From Xiphophorus maculatus (lineage: Eukaryota; Chordata; Actinopteri; Cyprinodontiformes; Poeciliidae): a stretch of 64,000 bases of DNA. Positions 1 to 13,500 of the stretch are shown here, in pieces. The notes under the pieces are model-generated. The model ran no database searches. It was given only the letters and a program-made list of their open reading frames with translations, and was not told where the DNA came from. The translations under genes were made by a program, and so were the position numbers. Location: NCBI RefSeq assembly GCF_002775205.1, contig NC_036460.1, forward strand, positions 20,850,751-20,914,750, read 5' to 3'. Every line of letters begins with the position of its first letter. The stretch's first letter is position 1.

Positions 1-981
1 TAATCAGTTATTGGCGACTTCTGGTCCTGGGATGAAAATATGGCGTAACACAGGCCGGTTTCTCTTAGCTACTTTTCAAAATGAGAAAGACATGAAAACA
101 TTCCACTTTTTTGTGAGAGTAATAATTAAAAAGCAAAAAAACAATATAACTGAAACAAAGCTAGATGAGAAAGGAAAGGAGGTTATCTAAATCTCCAAAT
201 TTCACCATTGGAGAATTAGACAAATGATCAACTTATTTGATCAACAATTCTCCATAACGACCATTAGATGCTAAATAGATGACATACCATCCCAAATATA
301 AATATGTGGAGTTTGCTTTCCACTACTGGGTCTTTAAATGGAACCATGTGTCATGTTCAGAGAACACCAAGGTTGAACAGGTGAGTTTAGCGAGAAACAA
401 AGAATATTTATGTGGGAAAGTGTCTTATTTCCACTGTTTCGTACAATGATGGATTCGTAATGCTGCGGGCCGGTGGGTCTTCCCAAGGTTCAAATTAAAA
501 TAAACATCCGGTGCACTCTACTAGTAAACTGGGAAGGGCTCGTCCTGCAGGATGTCTGAAACATATTTACAGCAAAGGAATGTTTCATCAGAAAGAAAAA
601 TCAAATGTGTTCATGGCAAAATTAAATCATGTGGACTGAAGACAAGAGTCAATCCAATCTAAAGAGAGATTTGTCTCTATGCTGCAACCTTGTGGAAAGT
701 TGCAAGAAAATGCCAAAATGACTAACAAAATCAGGTTGTGCAAAAATACTAGCAGCTTAAGTGCTAATACTCGTGGCACACATAATTTACGTTTCCTAAA
801 AACACTTCTTTTTTTTCTTGTCTCTGAAATGTTCTCAAATTTAAGGAATGTTTATTCTACTGCAATTAAAAAAAAAATGTCTTGAAGGCTTTACCTCTTC
901 TAGTTGGTGTAGGAAAGGCTGTAGATGGCATAAAAAATGTTGTTAAAACCCATTTCAGCTGGTTCTAATCTTTTCCTGTAG
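1..981 (+). other. kmt2a: kmt2a intron, 3' part
   Basis: AT-rich intronic DNA upstream of the PHD3 exon. It ends in a normal polypyrimidine tract and AG at 980-981. I see no exon or recognisable repeat in it; the short ORF at 679-885 is low-complexity and chance. Confidence 0.8.
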
Positions 982-1095
982 GGAACCTCTGCCCACTGTG
1001 TGATAAGTGCTTTGAAGATGACGACTGTGACAGCAAGAAGATGGAGTGCAGTCGCTGCAAGAAATGGGTTCATGGCAAGTGTGAGAAACTTACAG
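982..1095 (+). CDS. kmt2a: kmt2a exon: PHD finger 3, first part
   Basis: Reads [14 protein letters not shown] then [12 protein letters not shown], the Cys/His zinc ligands of PHD3, which in mammals reads H3K4me3 and binds the cyclophilin CYP33. The first two bases complete a split Gly codon from the previous exon; the exon ends in phase 1 at a GTAACT donor. Confidence 0.95.
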
Positions 1096-3791
1096 GTAAC
1101 TGCGACGCCACGTAGATGCCATAATACTAATAAAGCACGCTCAGTGTCTGAGGCCTGACAGGCGATCCTGATCGGATGCCGACGGGCAGTAAACCGAGTG
1201 CCAGGGGCCTTAATGGCCAGTCGTATCTCTGTCCATCAGATGAAACATTCGAGCTGCTGTCGAAGCTGCCACAGAGCGCGGCCTACACGTGCACCAAATG
1301 CACGGAGCGCCACCCGGCCGAGTGGAGGACAGCGCTGGAGAGGGAGTTTCAGGGCTGCATCCGCAATGTTCTCAACGCTCTGCTCAACTCGCGCACATCC
1401 ACACACCTGCTACGCTACAGACAGGTGAGAAACACAAACCGGTAAATGTAGATGAATTTAAAGTTTGTAATGAAGCCTCAGCTGTATGGACGTGTTGCGT
1501 TTATCATGCGACAGGCGGTGAAGCCTCCAGAGCTGAATCCAGAAACAGAGGAGAGTCTTCCATCACGACGGTCCCCAGAGGGCCCGGATCCCCCGGTCCT
1601 TACGGAAGTCCCCCCAACCCCTCCCAGTGACTCGCCTCCGGATCTCGAGTCTGTTGAGAAAAAGATGGGTCAGGGCCGTTACAATTCATTGGTGAGTAAC
1701 TAACCCCAGTCTTTATAGCAAAGCTACAACAGGGCCCAGGGAAACTTTCAAATTTGGAGTCTGTTGCTCTTTAATCAGATGTACATTTATACTTGATGTA
1801 CATTTATATTTAATGAAGGCAGGCAAAGTGGGATCACATCTACTGTAAACACGGTTTTGAACAACTGCTGCATTTTTAATGCCGAGATGACACAGATGAT
1901 TTGAAATGTTCAGGAATGAAGGAGCTTCCTGGTTGATTGACTCTTCTGTTGGGTTTGCTCCTCTGAAGTGGTTTGATTTTCTCTGTTGACAGCTGCTGTG
2001 TAATAAAACGTTTACGATAAGTAGAATGCATACCAAGGAACAATCACCAAATCGATGGTACAACTTGCTCCCTCCACCACAGTTGGATTTCACTTTATAA
2101 TCTGACGGAGTGATGAAATGAATGAAGTTTTTATTCGCCCTTGCCAAATTTGGCTGCAACTTATTCCTTTTTTTTTTTTTTTTTTACCCCTCCAGGGGGT
2201 ATAGTGTCCCTTATATGATAGTAGGCTGACAGGAAACGGGGAAGGAGAGGGGGGAAGACATGCGGCAAATGTCGTCGGGTCTGGGAGTCGAACCCGCGTC
2301 GAGGACTCAAGGCCTCCAAATACGGGTCGCGCTAACCGCTACGCCACCACGGCACGCCCGGCTGCAACTTTTAATGATTAATCTTTTAATAATTTGATCG
2401 CTGGGCTGAAAAACCAAAGCCATTTATTTGCTCAGAAAGATTTTTCACTAAAATGACATTTGAACAAAAACACATAACATAAATGCATGACATATACAAG
2501 TAAAAGGAAAAGCCTTATTACTTATGTACTTAAACATAAAATGCCTGGATATTCAGCATGTTGTGAATGTCAAATCTTCCTTATCAAAGCTGCCTCTTTT
2601 CTTTTTCTCACACAGTTATTGATTTTATGCCACAGAAAAAAGACCGAAAATGATTTAAACAATATTGAACATAGATTGAAACATTTAATTGAAAGGAAAA
2701 ATGCTAAGTTGCAACTATACAGTATATTTGTTAAAAAAAAAGATGGACAAGACATATAAAATACTTCTGGGAAGATTTCAAGTAACGAGTAAAGTTACTT
2801 AAGCCATCTCTGGCCAAACCTGGGATGTAGATTGAAAGATGATCACCTGGATCTGGGTGGGGTTTTTTTTTCTGTATTAGTCATGCTGTGCTTGTGTTTT
2901 TATGCTTCGCCTCCCAGGTGGAGTTCAGCGACGACGTCGTGCGAATCATTCAGACGGCCATCAACAGCGATGGAGGCCAGCCTGAGAGCAGGAAAGCAAA
3001 CAGCATGGTGAAGTCTTTCTTCATTCGGGTAAGAATCCTAAAATAACTTTGGTTTGGCATCATCGCTCCAACATTATAGCTGAAACAAAGAAAAATAGTT
3101 CACACATATTCAAGACAGTTTGAATAGTAGTTTCCTCATGTTTGGCCAAAACTCATCCTTATGATGTCAAGTGTTAGTGTTGTGATCTACGAAGACCGGT
3201 GCCGTCAAACGCCGTTTCGCCCTCAAAAACGGGTCTGTGCTGACATGTGAACTCCACTGAATTTTTTTTCTGTTTCAGCAAATGGACCGAATCTTCCCGT
3301 GGTTCAAAGTGAAGGAATCTGGGATCTGGGAAAGGCAAAAAGTCAATGCCAAGTGAGTTTCTATCCCATGGCAGCAAATGCAATAGTGATTAAATAATGT
3401 TTGGTATTTCCCTGTCTCAGTAATGGGCTGTATAAACTGTCATTTGGCTTTTGAGGTCATTTGATATCGGAACATCTCGTACTAAGCTGAAACTGGAAGC
3501 ACAGAGATCAAATTGGGGAAAGCATTCTTTTATAACGAGTGAAATAAAAGCTTACCCTAATACAAATAAAGTCTGGAAGTCAGTATTTTAAGCAAAAGTC
3601 CCTGGCAGTCGGTGATATTAACGAATGTGATTTGCTATCATTTCTCAAACGCTGTTCTAAGCTATGCTTGTAATTACAGAGAAGCAGAAGCTTTGACCAG
3701 TAATACCGCTGTAATCTGAGATTTTCCAAAAACCTTTGTGATGTTTGCAAGAAGCGCAGCTCTGTAATTATTGAAAGAAGGAATACGATGT

Positions 3792-3833
<42 letters not shown>

Positions 3834-6800
3834 CTGAATCATCCTTTTGATATTGGAGAGATGTTTTTCTGCATGCTGAGATTGTTCCTGAAAACTTCAT
3901 TCACCCAGTCTTTGTTGCTCACTCGCTCACTTACCCAGCCAGTCAGTCAGATTTAGTTGTCAGCTTTCTCACGCCATTTATTCCGCCTGCCTCCTGGCTT
4001 TGAGGGAGGCAAACCGCAACTGTGTCGGTTTTCTCTCAAAGGGCCTTTGATACGTGTTTGTGGTTTACTTGTTAGCTTGGACTGTTGCGTTCTGGATCGC
4101 TTCAGCCGTCACATTAAATCCAGCGTTGCAACGCGTGGTTCATGAGGCTGTCACCGGGAGGATTTGTTCCTAGATGCCTCCTCTGCTGATTTCTGAGGCT
4201 TGAAGCTTCAGATCATCAGCATTGCTCAACTTGACAAAAACTGTTTGGATGAGCTTCAGTGCAAGTGTTTTCCCTTCAGATCTGTGTTTTATTGCTAGAT
4301 TTTTGTTTACGCACTCTTCACAGCTTCATCACCTCTGACTGTAAAATTCATTTAAGTTGTGTTTATTTAAATGTGCTGATTCAGAAGAAGGGTACTTTCC
4401 AAAACAAATATATCCACCTCACGTCCAATTATATACATACGGATTCAATAGTTATCTCAATAATATTTTTGAAAAGTTTTCACTAAGTGAAGCATATTAA
4501 TACTCACTGATGGATATTTAAAAGCCTTTCTGTTAGTATTCCATTTATTGCTACTAAAACATGAATTTAAAAATTACAGACCAATACAATTCTGTATATT
4601 AGTGTTGATGCCATTTCAACTCATCTCTGGGATTTGCTTGAGAAAATGTGTTCTCACACATGAACCCTACTGTTGATTTTATTGAGTGTTTGGTGTATGG
4701 TGCTTGCATCAACATTCCTGGTCTCATCAATCTACCCAAGTGAAAACCCAATAAGGGGCATTTTTACTACAACAGCCTCAGCTTAACACAATAAGTGATA
4801 TTTGCCCCACTAAGGTGTTTCCATACGGTATTGTTCACCAGCAGTGGGCTTCTCCCCAATGCCGTCCTTCCTCCATCCCTGGACCACAACTACGCCCAGT
4901 GGCAGGAGAGGCAGGAGCTTTGCCGGGCCGTTCACCCCCACTTCATGAAAAAGATCATCCCAGCTCCGCAGCCCAAGAACCCTGCCAAGCTAGATTCACT
5001 AGCTTCACCTCCTCTGCTACCTCCTTCACTGCCACCGCCACCTGACCTCCTGGCAGGTAAGCCAAAAAAAAAATAAATGACTCCAAATTCATGGATTCTG
5101 GTTTTCTTCTTGTTTTTTAAAATTTTTTTATTTTCCCTTAAGATCACGAGGACAATCCTGAACCCCCTCTTCCTCCTCCAGGCATCAGTGATACCAGGCA
5201 GTGTGTGCTGTGCCTCCAGTATGGAGACGAGTACACTAATGTAAGTCCCTAACAATCCCAACTCCATTCACAGCATCAAAAGGATCAGGTCGTTATCACC
5301 TGTAACCATTTATTTGTGTTTTTAGGACTGCGGCAGGCTGCTATACATCGGTCAGAATGAGTGGGCTCACGTGAACTGCGCTCTCTGGTCTGCAGAGGTG
5401 TTTGAAGATGACAACGGAGCTTTGAAAAATGTTCACACTGCTGTTCTCAGGGGAAGGCAAACGGTGAGACCCTCGGTCCACGTAATCTCTCTTTCAGTGT
5501 GCATTTATTCTGCAGATGTTCTCAACCTGCCGTGCTTTCTGTGCAGAACTGTGAAAGGTGTGAGAAGACGGGGGCCACTGTGGGCTGCTGCCTCACTTCC
5601 TGCACCAGCAGCTACCACTTCATGTGTGCCCGCAACTGCCACTGTGTGTTCCTGGAAGACAGGAAAGTCTACTGTCCAAAGCACAGGGACCTCGTCAAGG
5701 GAGAGGTAAGGACAGCACCCTGCACAGTTATTGATATTCTTGGAACTTCTGCACATTTCTTCCCATTACAGCCATAAAACAATGTATTTCACTGTGGTTT
5801 CATGTTGTAGTGTAACAAAAAAATGTTATATGGTTTTAATTTTTTTTTTACTATTAAAAGTCTGAAAAGTGTTGGATGCATTTATAGTTTAGTCAATTTT
5901 ACTCTCTAGTCCTAAATAAAATCCAGGGAAGCCAACTGCATACCACGTTATCACAGTCCACTGGTGTGTAAGTTTCTGTCAAGACTAAGAATTTTTTTTA
6001 CAGTCCAATCATCCCCACTCTGTTTGGTCCACTTTAAAACCTAAAAATCCAGGTCTCGGTTTGATTAAATGGAACTCCAAAAGCAGGAAGCGGACCATTG
6101 GGCAGGGCATTCTGGGTAAATATGACCCAAAACAAATCCACTAGTCTATCGCCAGCTGGAGAAATGGCTTATGGTCCTTTACCAAAGACAAAAGAGAATC
6201 CTGCAACAAAATTTCATGCCATATTATTTTTGTTTGTGTTTGTGAAGAAGGAAGTTGTGCTCATTTCTTCTTCAGAAGTTTTCATTTTGTTTCCTTCAGT
6301 GGTTCTTGGTGCAGTGCCACCACAGGTTTTTTTTAAAGAGTTTGGTTTGTTTATAAATGCATTATAACATTTTCAGTTTACACCATGTGTCATTTCCCAA
6401 CATTTTTACAGTTATAAGCTACGTTATGCTAGCCTGAAGTTTTTAATTATGTGGCCAAAGGGTAAAATGTCATAAAGGGATATAAATTCTTATGTCTTAT
6501 GACACTGTAGAGAGCAGAAGCAGTTCATGTGCATTCATGCTGTGAGAAGGTTTTCCCCTCATTTCTTCTGTTTATGTATTTTCCTACAAGGTGGTGACAG
6601 GGTTTGAGGTAACCCGCAGGATCCTGGTGGACCTGGAAGGGATCAGTCTCAGGAGGAAGTGGCTGGCAGGGCTGGAGCCTGAAAATGTCCACATGATAAT
6701 AGGTGATATGCCTTTGCTTAAACATTGATTTTAACGCCTGTCATTTCTTTTTCTTAACTTTATTTCCTCTGTGTGCTGAACACTGACTGACACACTGTCA

Positions 6801-7460
6801 TTGCAGGCTCCATGACAATTGATTGTTTGGGAATACTGACTGAACTCTCAGACTGCAAACGCAAGCTCTTCCCTGTTGGATACCAGTAAGTGGAGTTTTT
6901 AATCTAGACATTGTCATTATTTTCAGTGATTGACAGAAATAAACTGTATTAACCGCAGAGGAAATTGATATTATCAAACTGAAAACATTTGATTTTCCTC
7001 AGATGTTCGAGGGTATACTGGAGCACTTTAGACGCTAGGAAGCGTTGCGTGTACACCTGCAGGATATTAGTCTGTCATCCTCCAGTGGCAGAGTCTGACA
7101 TGAAGAGTGTGATGGGTCCTGAGGAGAATCGCACAATTGCACACAGCCCACCTCCCATTACAGGTACTAACTTACTGACTTTTCTGTTTTCGATTCCTGT
7201 TTGTAAGCTGCATTAAAGCACAAAAAGTATATATACTGCGATAGACACATTATCAGTATTAATAGATGATATGTCCAATAGGATTTTCAATAATTTGACT
7301 GAACTCCAGTCTAGAACCGCACAGCATTCTGGGGAATGTAGGCAGAGGAAAGGTTTTAGCCACTCAACTTCTCATGGTCAGCTAAGCAAAGTTGATGGCA
7401 TCAATTAATCAAAACTAATAAATAATTATCAGTATCAACTGATATAAAACCATTATAGTG

Positions 7461-7540
<80 letters not shown>

Positions 7541-10500
7541 CAATCTGGAGAGACTCAGACGGAGATAAGAAGACAATTAGAAGAGTTTATTGACAAACAG
7601 AATTTAAAGTCTTTGGCGCTCGGGCCCCGGCTGGGGATAACGGTTATCGCAGCGTTAGCGATAGGCTTCAGATGAGCATCCTGATGCTGTTAGGAACGTC
7701 ATCCCCCAGGGCCCGGCACTGGTGGTGGAGGTTGAAGAAGGGTGCGGGCCTCAGGACCGGGCGAATGGAGGAGAAGGGGTGGTGGTGGGTTGAGCTCGGC
7801 TGGAGAGCGAAGGACGCCATGAATGAAGGTCCTTATCAGCTGGGACTTGGTCGATGATTGGACGTGACGTGGCTTGGTCCGGCGTTGATAGGTCGACGAT
7901 TGTGGGCAGGTCGCTTCAATTAACGGGTCCCAGTGGGGATAAAAGAGTCTTCCAGTTTGAATTTGCGCCTAGGCTTCATATCAGCTATATTGGATTCTGG
8001 GTTGTAATTTTGAACATCTTATGTTTTCAGAAATATAAGAAGAATCACACAGTGTGTGTGTGTAATCAAGACAATTACTATTTTGATTTTTTTTCTTTAC
8101 CATAGAATTTCTCTGCGGTTCTGTATAAATAACAGTATTTGTATTAAATGTTTTTGTGTGTTCATTTTTCTTACAGACTTTCCTGATCCATTTGAGTCAC
8201 CAAGACGCTCTGAAAACCTCTCTCCTGCAAATACCCCGAAGCTCAGGGTCTACACCAGAAACAGACATCCCAGCTACCCCCCCTGCCAGCGCGCTGTAGA
8301 CTCCAAACAAATGTCTTCTCCAGGTACCAACATGCACCTCCTGTTGTATTTAGAACATAACAATAAATGTTTTCATATAGCTGTAAATGTTTTGGAGAGT
8401 TTTGCACATTTAAACCAGTTTTTGTTTCTTTCATCGTAGAGGGAATCCCGCTGCCCCAAAGCCAAGCTGTGGCAGATTCACCGGGGAATCCGAGCATTCG
8501 CAACATTGACTCCAGACGTCACAGCTCCCCTTCCCTGTCCTCTCCTCCCCACCAGCTGAACAGGCAGAGAGGCATGACCTCCGCACCTCAGAGTTTGTCA
8601 CGACCCCTCACCTCACCTCCTCCTCTCATCCCCTCCCCGGCCAGAGACCCTGAAAAATCCAAACACCTCATCAAAGACTCAAAGAAGAATCCAGTCCAAA
8701 GAGATGGGGACAGAGGCAGATCCTTTTCCACAGATGGAAACAGGCTGCAACCAGCAAGGGAACAAGGCCTGAGAGATTCAGACAAAGGAAGGACGTCAAG
8801 TCGAGACCAAGCATCCAAGGAGTCAGAAAAAAGTAAATCACCCAGAGAGCATGTGCAAAAAGACTTTGACAAGGGTGACATATCAGCCAAAGAGCCAGAA
8901 AAGAGAAGAGTTATAGGTACAGACTCCTGTCTGAAAGAATCTGAGAGTGGAAAACCGCTGAGTAGAGACTCCTCGAGAGATTCTGAAAAGGGGAGGCTTG
9001 CAAATAGAGACTTGAGTAATAGAGAAACGGATAAGAGTAAGACATCTTTCAAAAATCCTAACTACAAGGGTATAGACAAATCTAGGTCTCTCAGCAGAGA
9101 TGTGGGACAAAGGGACTCCGAGAAACGCAGACAGTACAGCAGGGAAGCAGGAAAAGACTTGGGCCAAGGTAAAGATAGACCATCAAGCAGGGATTCTGAC
9201 AGGGGTAGACCTTCCTCTAGAGACTCCAGCTATAGAAGTGCAGAGCGAAACAGAGACTCTGGCTCAGCTAAAGATAGCAATGCCGGAAGTCAATCGAAGC
9301 GAGCTGGAAGTGAGAGCAAGAGTCCAAGATCGGCACCTGTGGGCTCAGGACAGTCTTCTCCTCCAGTGGGCACTGCTGCTCTCTCAAGTCAGCAGAGAAG
9401 TGGCAGCACCAAACAGGTTGACAAGCAGGGAAAACATGGAAACAAAGACCACGATGGTCTAAGCTTGTTGCCTCGCCACCGATCCAATCCACCCTCCAAC
9501 ATCCCCTCATCAAAGGACAAGCCCAGCTCAGGGAAGGAGAGTAGCAGCACCACTGGGAATACCACACCGTCTCCATTTCATAAGGAATCCGTCGTTAGAA
9601 AATCTGGCTCCCCACAGAAGTCCAGTACACTGAAATCTAATGATTACTCTTCAGGTCCAGCTGGGAAGTCTCTCTTTTCATCACGGACGTCAGTGGAGGA
9701 CGATGTCGGTAAACGGAGCTCCCTGCACCTGACCTCCCCGGTTGCAGGCTCAGCTGCGAAAGACAAACACCCCAAAGTCAGATCAGCCAGCAGCAGAGAT
9801 GTGTCCAAAGACCGAGACAGAGAGAAGACCCATCAGAACAGCAGCAGCAACAAAGCTCCTCTTCTCAACAACAATGCAAAAACCACAGGCAGCTCTAGCA
9901 CACATTCCCCAAACTCCAGCTCCAGTTATAACAGCAAAGCTCCAGTGCTCGGAAACAGCACCAAATCCCAAGGGAAGCCTCAGGGGGAGAAGCAGCAGAA
10001 CCAGGGAGAGGACAGGTTGTCCACAAAGAGCAGAGAAAATTTCCCCTGTCCAGAGAGGAAGAACAGCAACAATCCAGAAAGCTTCCAGCAGATGCAGACC
10101 AGTTTGGCTGCAGAGAAAGGCGTAGTGAGCGCAACTCAGTCTCACACCAAACAGATAACCAACCAGTTGTCAATTTCCTCCAGAGAGAAGAAGCGGCAAG
10201 TTAAGCCCTCTTCTCACACTCCGCTCAAGACCAATATGAAATCTGACCCCAATGGGACGCAATCTTCCTGTCCCACAAGCACTTCTTCCACCGTCTCCCC
10301 TGCTGGACAGGGGACCCATCGCTCCCCCCCGTCCCCTCTGTTCTCCTCGCCCTCTGCCAGCAGTAGCGACAGCTCCGAGTCTGACACCCAGGCTCAGATG
10401 GAGGAAGACGAACTCCGCAAAAACCGTCCACGCAACAGGCTCAGAGACCACCACAGCCTCCTCTCTCAGTGTGCAGAGGAGGATGATGGCGAAGGCCCGG

Positions 10501-13500
10501 AGGACGACCACAACAGAGGCATGGAGGACAAGCATCATGAAGACGACAGCGACGGCTCGGGTTCAGCCAAGAGGCGATACCCGCGGCGCAGCGCCCGCGC
10601 ACGTTCCAACATGTTCTTCGGACTCACTCCGTTTTATGGCGTTCGCTCTTACGGTGAGGAGGACATTGCCTTTTACGGCAGCGGTGACGGAGCGGGGGCT
10701 GTGGTTAAGAGGAGGACCGGCGGACGGAAGAAGTCGGCTGAGGGGCAGGTGGATGGAGCGGATGATATGAGCACCTCATCTTCATCTGCAGACAGTGGCG
10801 AGGATGAAGATGGCGGAATGAATAACAGGGGTAAAGACTCCTACTACTACAACTTCACTCGGACAATAATCAACCCTGGCGAAGGCCTTCCGTCAATAGA
10901 GGGACTGGACGATTGTTTAGGAAGGGGATCCCAGCTTCAACGCTTTCTGAAAGACGAGGAACAGCAGCAGCAAAGGGCTCAAGGAAAAACTGAAGAAGAC
11001 ATGCTGAGTACTTTGTTAGTACACAATTTTTTTGATACATTTACTCGAATGTTTTAGAGATGCACCGATGAAAAATTCTGTTTTACTCATGATTTTGTAA
11101 TGCCTATACCAAATATGGCTGGTTCTGATTTCACTTAAAAAAACTATACATAACAACAATGCATTTTTAAGATTGAGAAGTTTACTTACATAAGGATTTT
11201 TTAATCCCTAAGTAGAATAAAATGACTTCTCAAAAACAGTAACAGAGCGGCCTGTCTCTGCATCAGTGAAGGTCTTCAAATCCAGTAAAATTGTCCAGGT
11301 TATGAAGCAGAGCCACTTTGATAAAACCCAGTGAAAGCATATCTGCTTTGCTCCTTTATTAGACAGATGATGGCTCATTCATTTTTATTATTTGTGTCCT
11401 ACAAAATATTCTATTCCCCATATTACAAAATACTCTAACAATTAAGTGCAGTTTAATATTTAAGAGAAAAAAGCTTCAATTTGGCGTTTTCTTTGAAACA
11501 AAAGCAACTTCATCTACTTAAATCAGTTTAGCATGTTAGCACAACTATCCCTTTAGTGTATTCCCCTTTAACGTTAACAGTCCCTGCCTTCACTGTTAAA
11601 TTTCAGAAATACTTGCTACCACAGAGTATAGCTGGTTCAATTTTCTCCATCAGAGTACAAATTATAAATATTTTTTATCAGTGTTTCGGGTTTGAGAAAT
11701 CATTAAGTATTAATGTTAAACAAGATGATGGGCTTTATGTGAGTTGACATCACTCAATTATGGAAACCAAAGGAGTTTGTTGATTAAAACAAAAAATTCA
11801 TCTGAAGAAATTTGATTAAATCAATTTATCCCCCAATGCTGCTGACTGCCAACTTTCACACTGAGGAATGATTTTGTCAGTGATGCCTATCACCACTGAA
11901 GCCTGGAATCGTCTGATTTCTTGGTGTATCTCTGCCGTTTTCTTTACTTCCTGTCATTGCCTTACATATTATATTTGTTGGGTTTAACAGATCCTTGGGC
12001 AAACAGCAAATCGGCCAGGTTGACGGCGTTGACGACGGCTCTGAGAGCGACACCAGCGTCTGCACCACCAGCACCACGACCACCACGGCCACCTCCTCCT
12101 CCGCCCCACAGAAGAGTGCGCCCAAGAGGAGAAGCAGAGAAAGGCACGCGGACAAAGGCGACTCCCACGATTCGAGCAAGGAGGCAGACAACGGCGGCGG
12201 TGGAACCGGCGGTGGCAACACACGAGAAAGCAGAAAGAACCACAAGGAAAACTGTCTTCCTCTTGGTGGAGGCGTCAAATCCCAGCCGCAGAGCCAGGGT
12301 CAGGATCCTCTGGAGGCCCAGCTCTCCCTCAGCACAGACCTGCTAAAGTCAGACTCCGACAACAACAACAGCGATGAATGCGGGAATATTTTGCCGTCGG
12401 ACATCATGGAGTTTGTGCTGAACACGCCTTCCATGTCGATGCCGACTCTGGGTCAGCAGTCCGAGCCGTCGTCCTCTGAGCTGCTGCTGGACGAGACCTA
12501 TGACCTGAACAGGCCTAAAGACATTCTGTTTGACGACTTCTCGCAGCCGCTGCCCAGCGCTGAGAGCGGAGGGGTGGTGGAGGCCAGCGTTAACAGCTCC
12601 ATATCGGTCGAAGAACCATATCTTCCTCTCGAGCTGCCTTCGGACCTCTCGGTTCTGACGACACGCAGCCCGGCCGTCAGCACGAGCCAGAACCACTCGG
12701 CCGGTGGCCTCATCTCAAGTACCTCAGACGGTACTATCCTGGGTTTGAACTCTGACCCGGACAACATCCGCAGGGAAAAGAGCGGCAATAAGAAATCAGC
12801 GGGTCCTGGCGTCTCGCCGACCGAGAATCAGCACGACGGTGCAGCTTTGGGAAGCAGCGACTCTCAGACTGCAGAGGGTCACATGACTTCAGAGCAGTTC
12901 ATTTCCAGCCCCGCTATTGGTCAGGGGGTTGAAACTCCTGGAAACCAGGAAGTAAACACGAGGTCTGGCTTGTCTGGTTTGCCAAATTCTCCTTCCATGC
13001 CTCTTCCGAGTCAGAAATACCTCCCAGCTGCGGCAGCAGCAGCCGCTGCTGCAGGCAGTCCCAGTCCAGTTCCTGGTCCAGGACCTTCCCAGGCTCAGGT
13101 CTCGAGCCCGGCAGTCATCAAACCGGGTCCTGATAAACTCATCGTGGTCAACCAGCAGTTCCAGCCTCTCTATGTGCTTCAGACGGTGCCAAACGGCGTT
13201 ACCCAGAAGATCAGCGCAACAGGAGTGATGGAAGCCACGTCTTCTGCCGTGCTGAGCCCCATGACCATCACCAGAGGCTTAAACACCGGTTTATCTCCAG
13301 GCCAGCCCATTTTCCCCGCTGGTGGCAAAGTCCTCGGCACCATACCTCACCCCTCTCAGCTTCACACGTTCACCGGATCCACCCAGGCGGGCTTCCAAAC
13401 GGGAATACCCAGCACCACCTCGGGCCTGCTCATCGGTCTGCCCTCCCAGCCTTCCGACCAGTCCCAGATTCTAGTCTCGGAGGCGGGTCGACCTCACGAG

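Noticed and set aside
1713..2159. 148-codon open frame on the minus strand in a kmt2a intron
   Set aside because: No domain, signal or splice context, and it lies directly beside a SINE. Frames of this size are expected by chance in 64 kb.
2280..2355. Possible functional tRNA gene on the minus strand
   Set aside because: A and B boxes are present, but the acceptor stem is not restored, there is a SINE body and tail, and target duplications flank it.
9742..10770. Overlapping frames in the giant kmt2a exon on both strands
   Set aside because: Shadows of the low-complexity kmt2a coding sequence. The true frame carries conserved KMT2A landmarks.
11008..11020. Alternative donors GTACTT (11008) and GTACAC (11019) for the giant-exon intron
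   Set aside because: They leave phase 1 and phase 0 respectively, whereas the acceptor at 11991 needs phase 2; only GTTAGT at 11015 keeps the frame.
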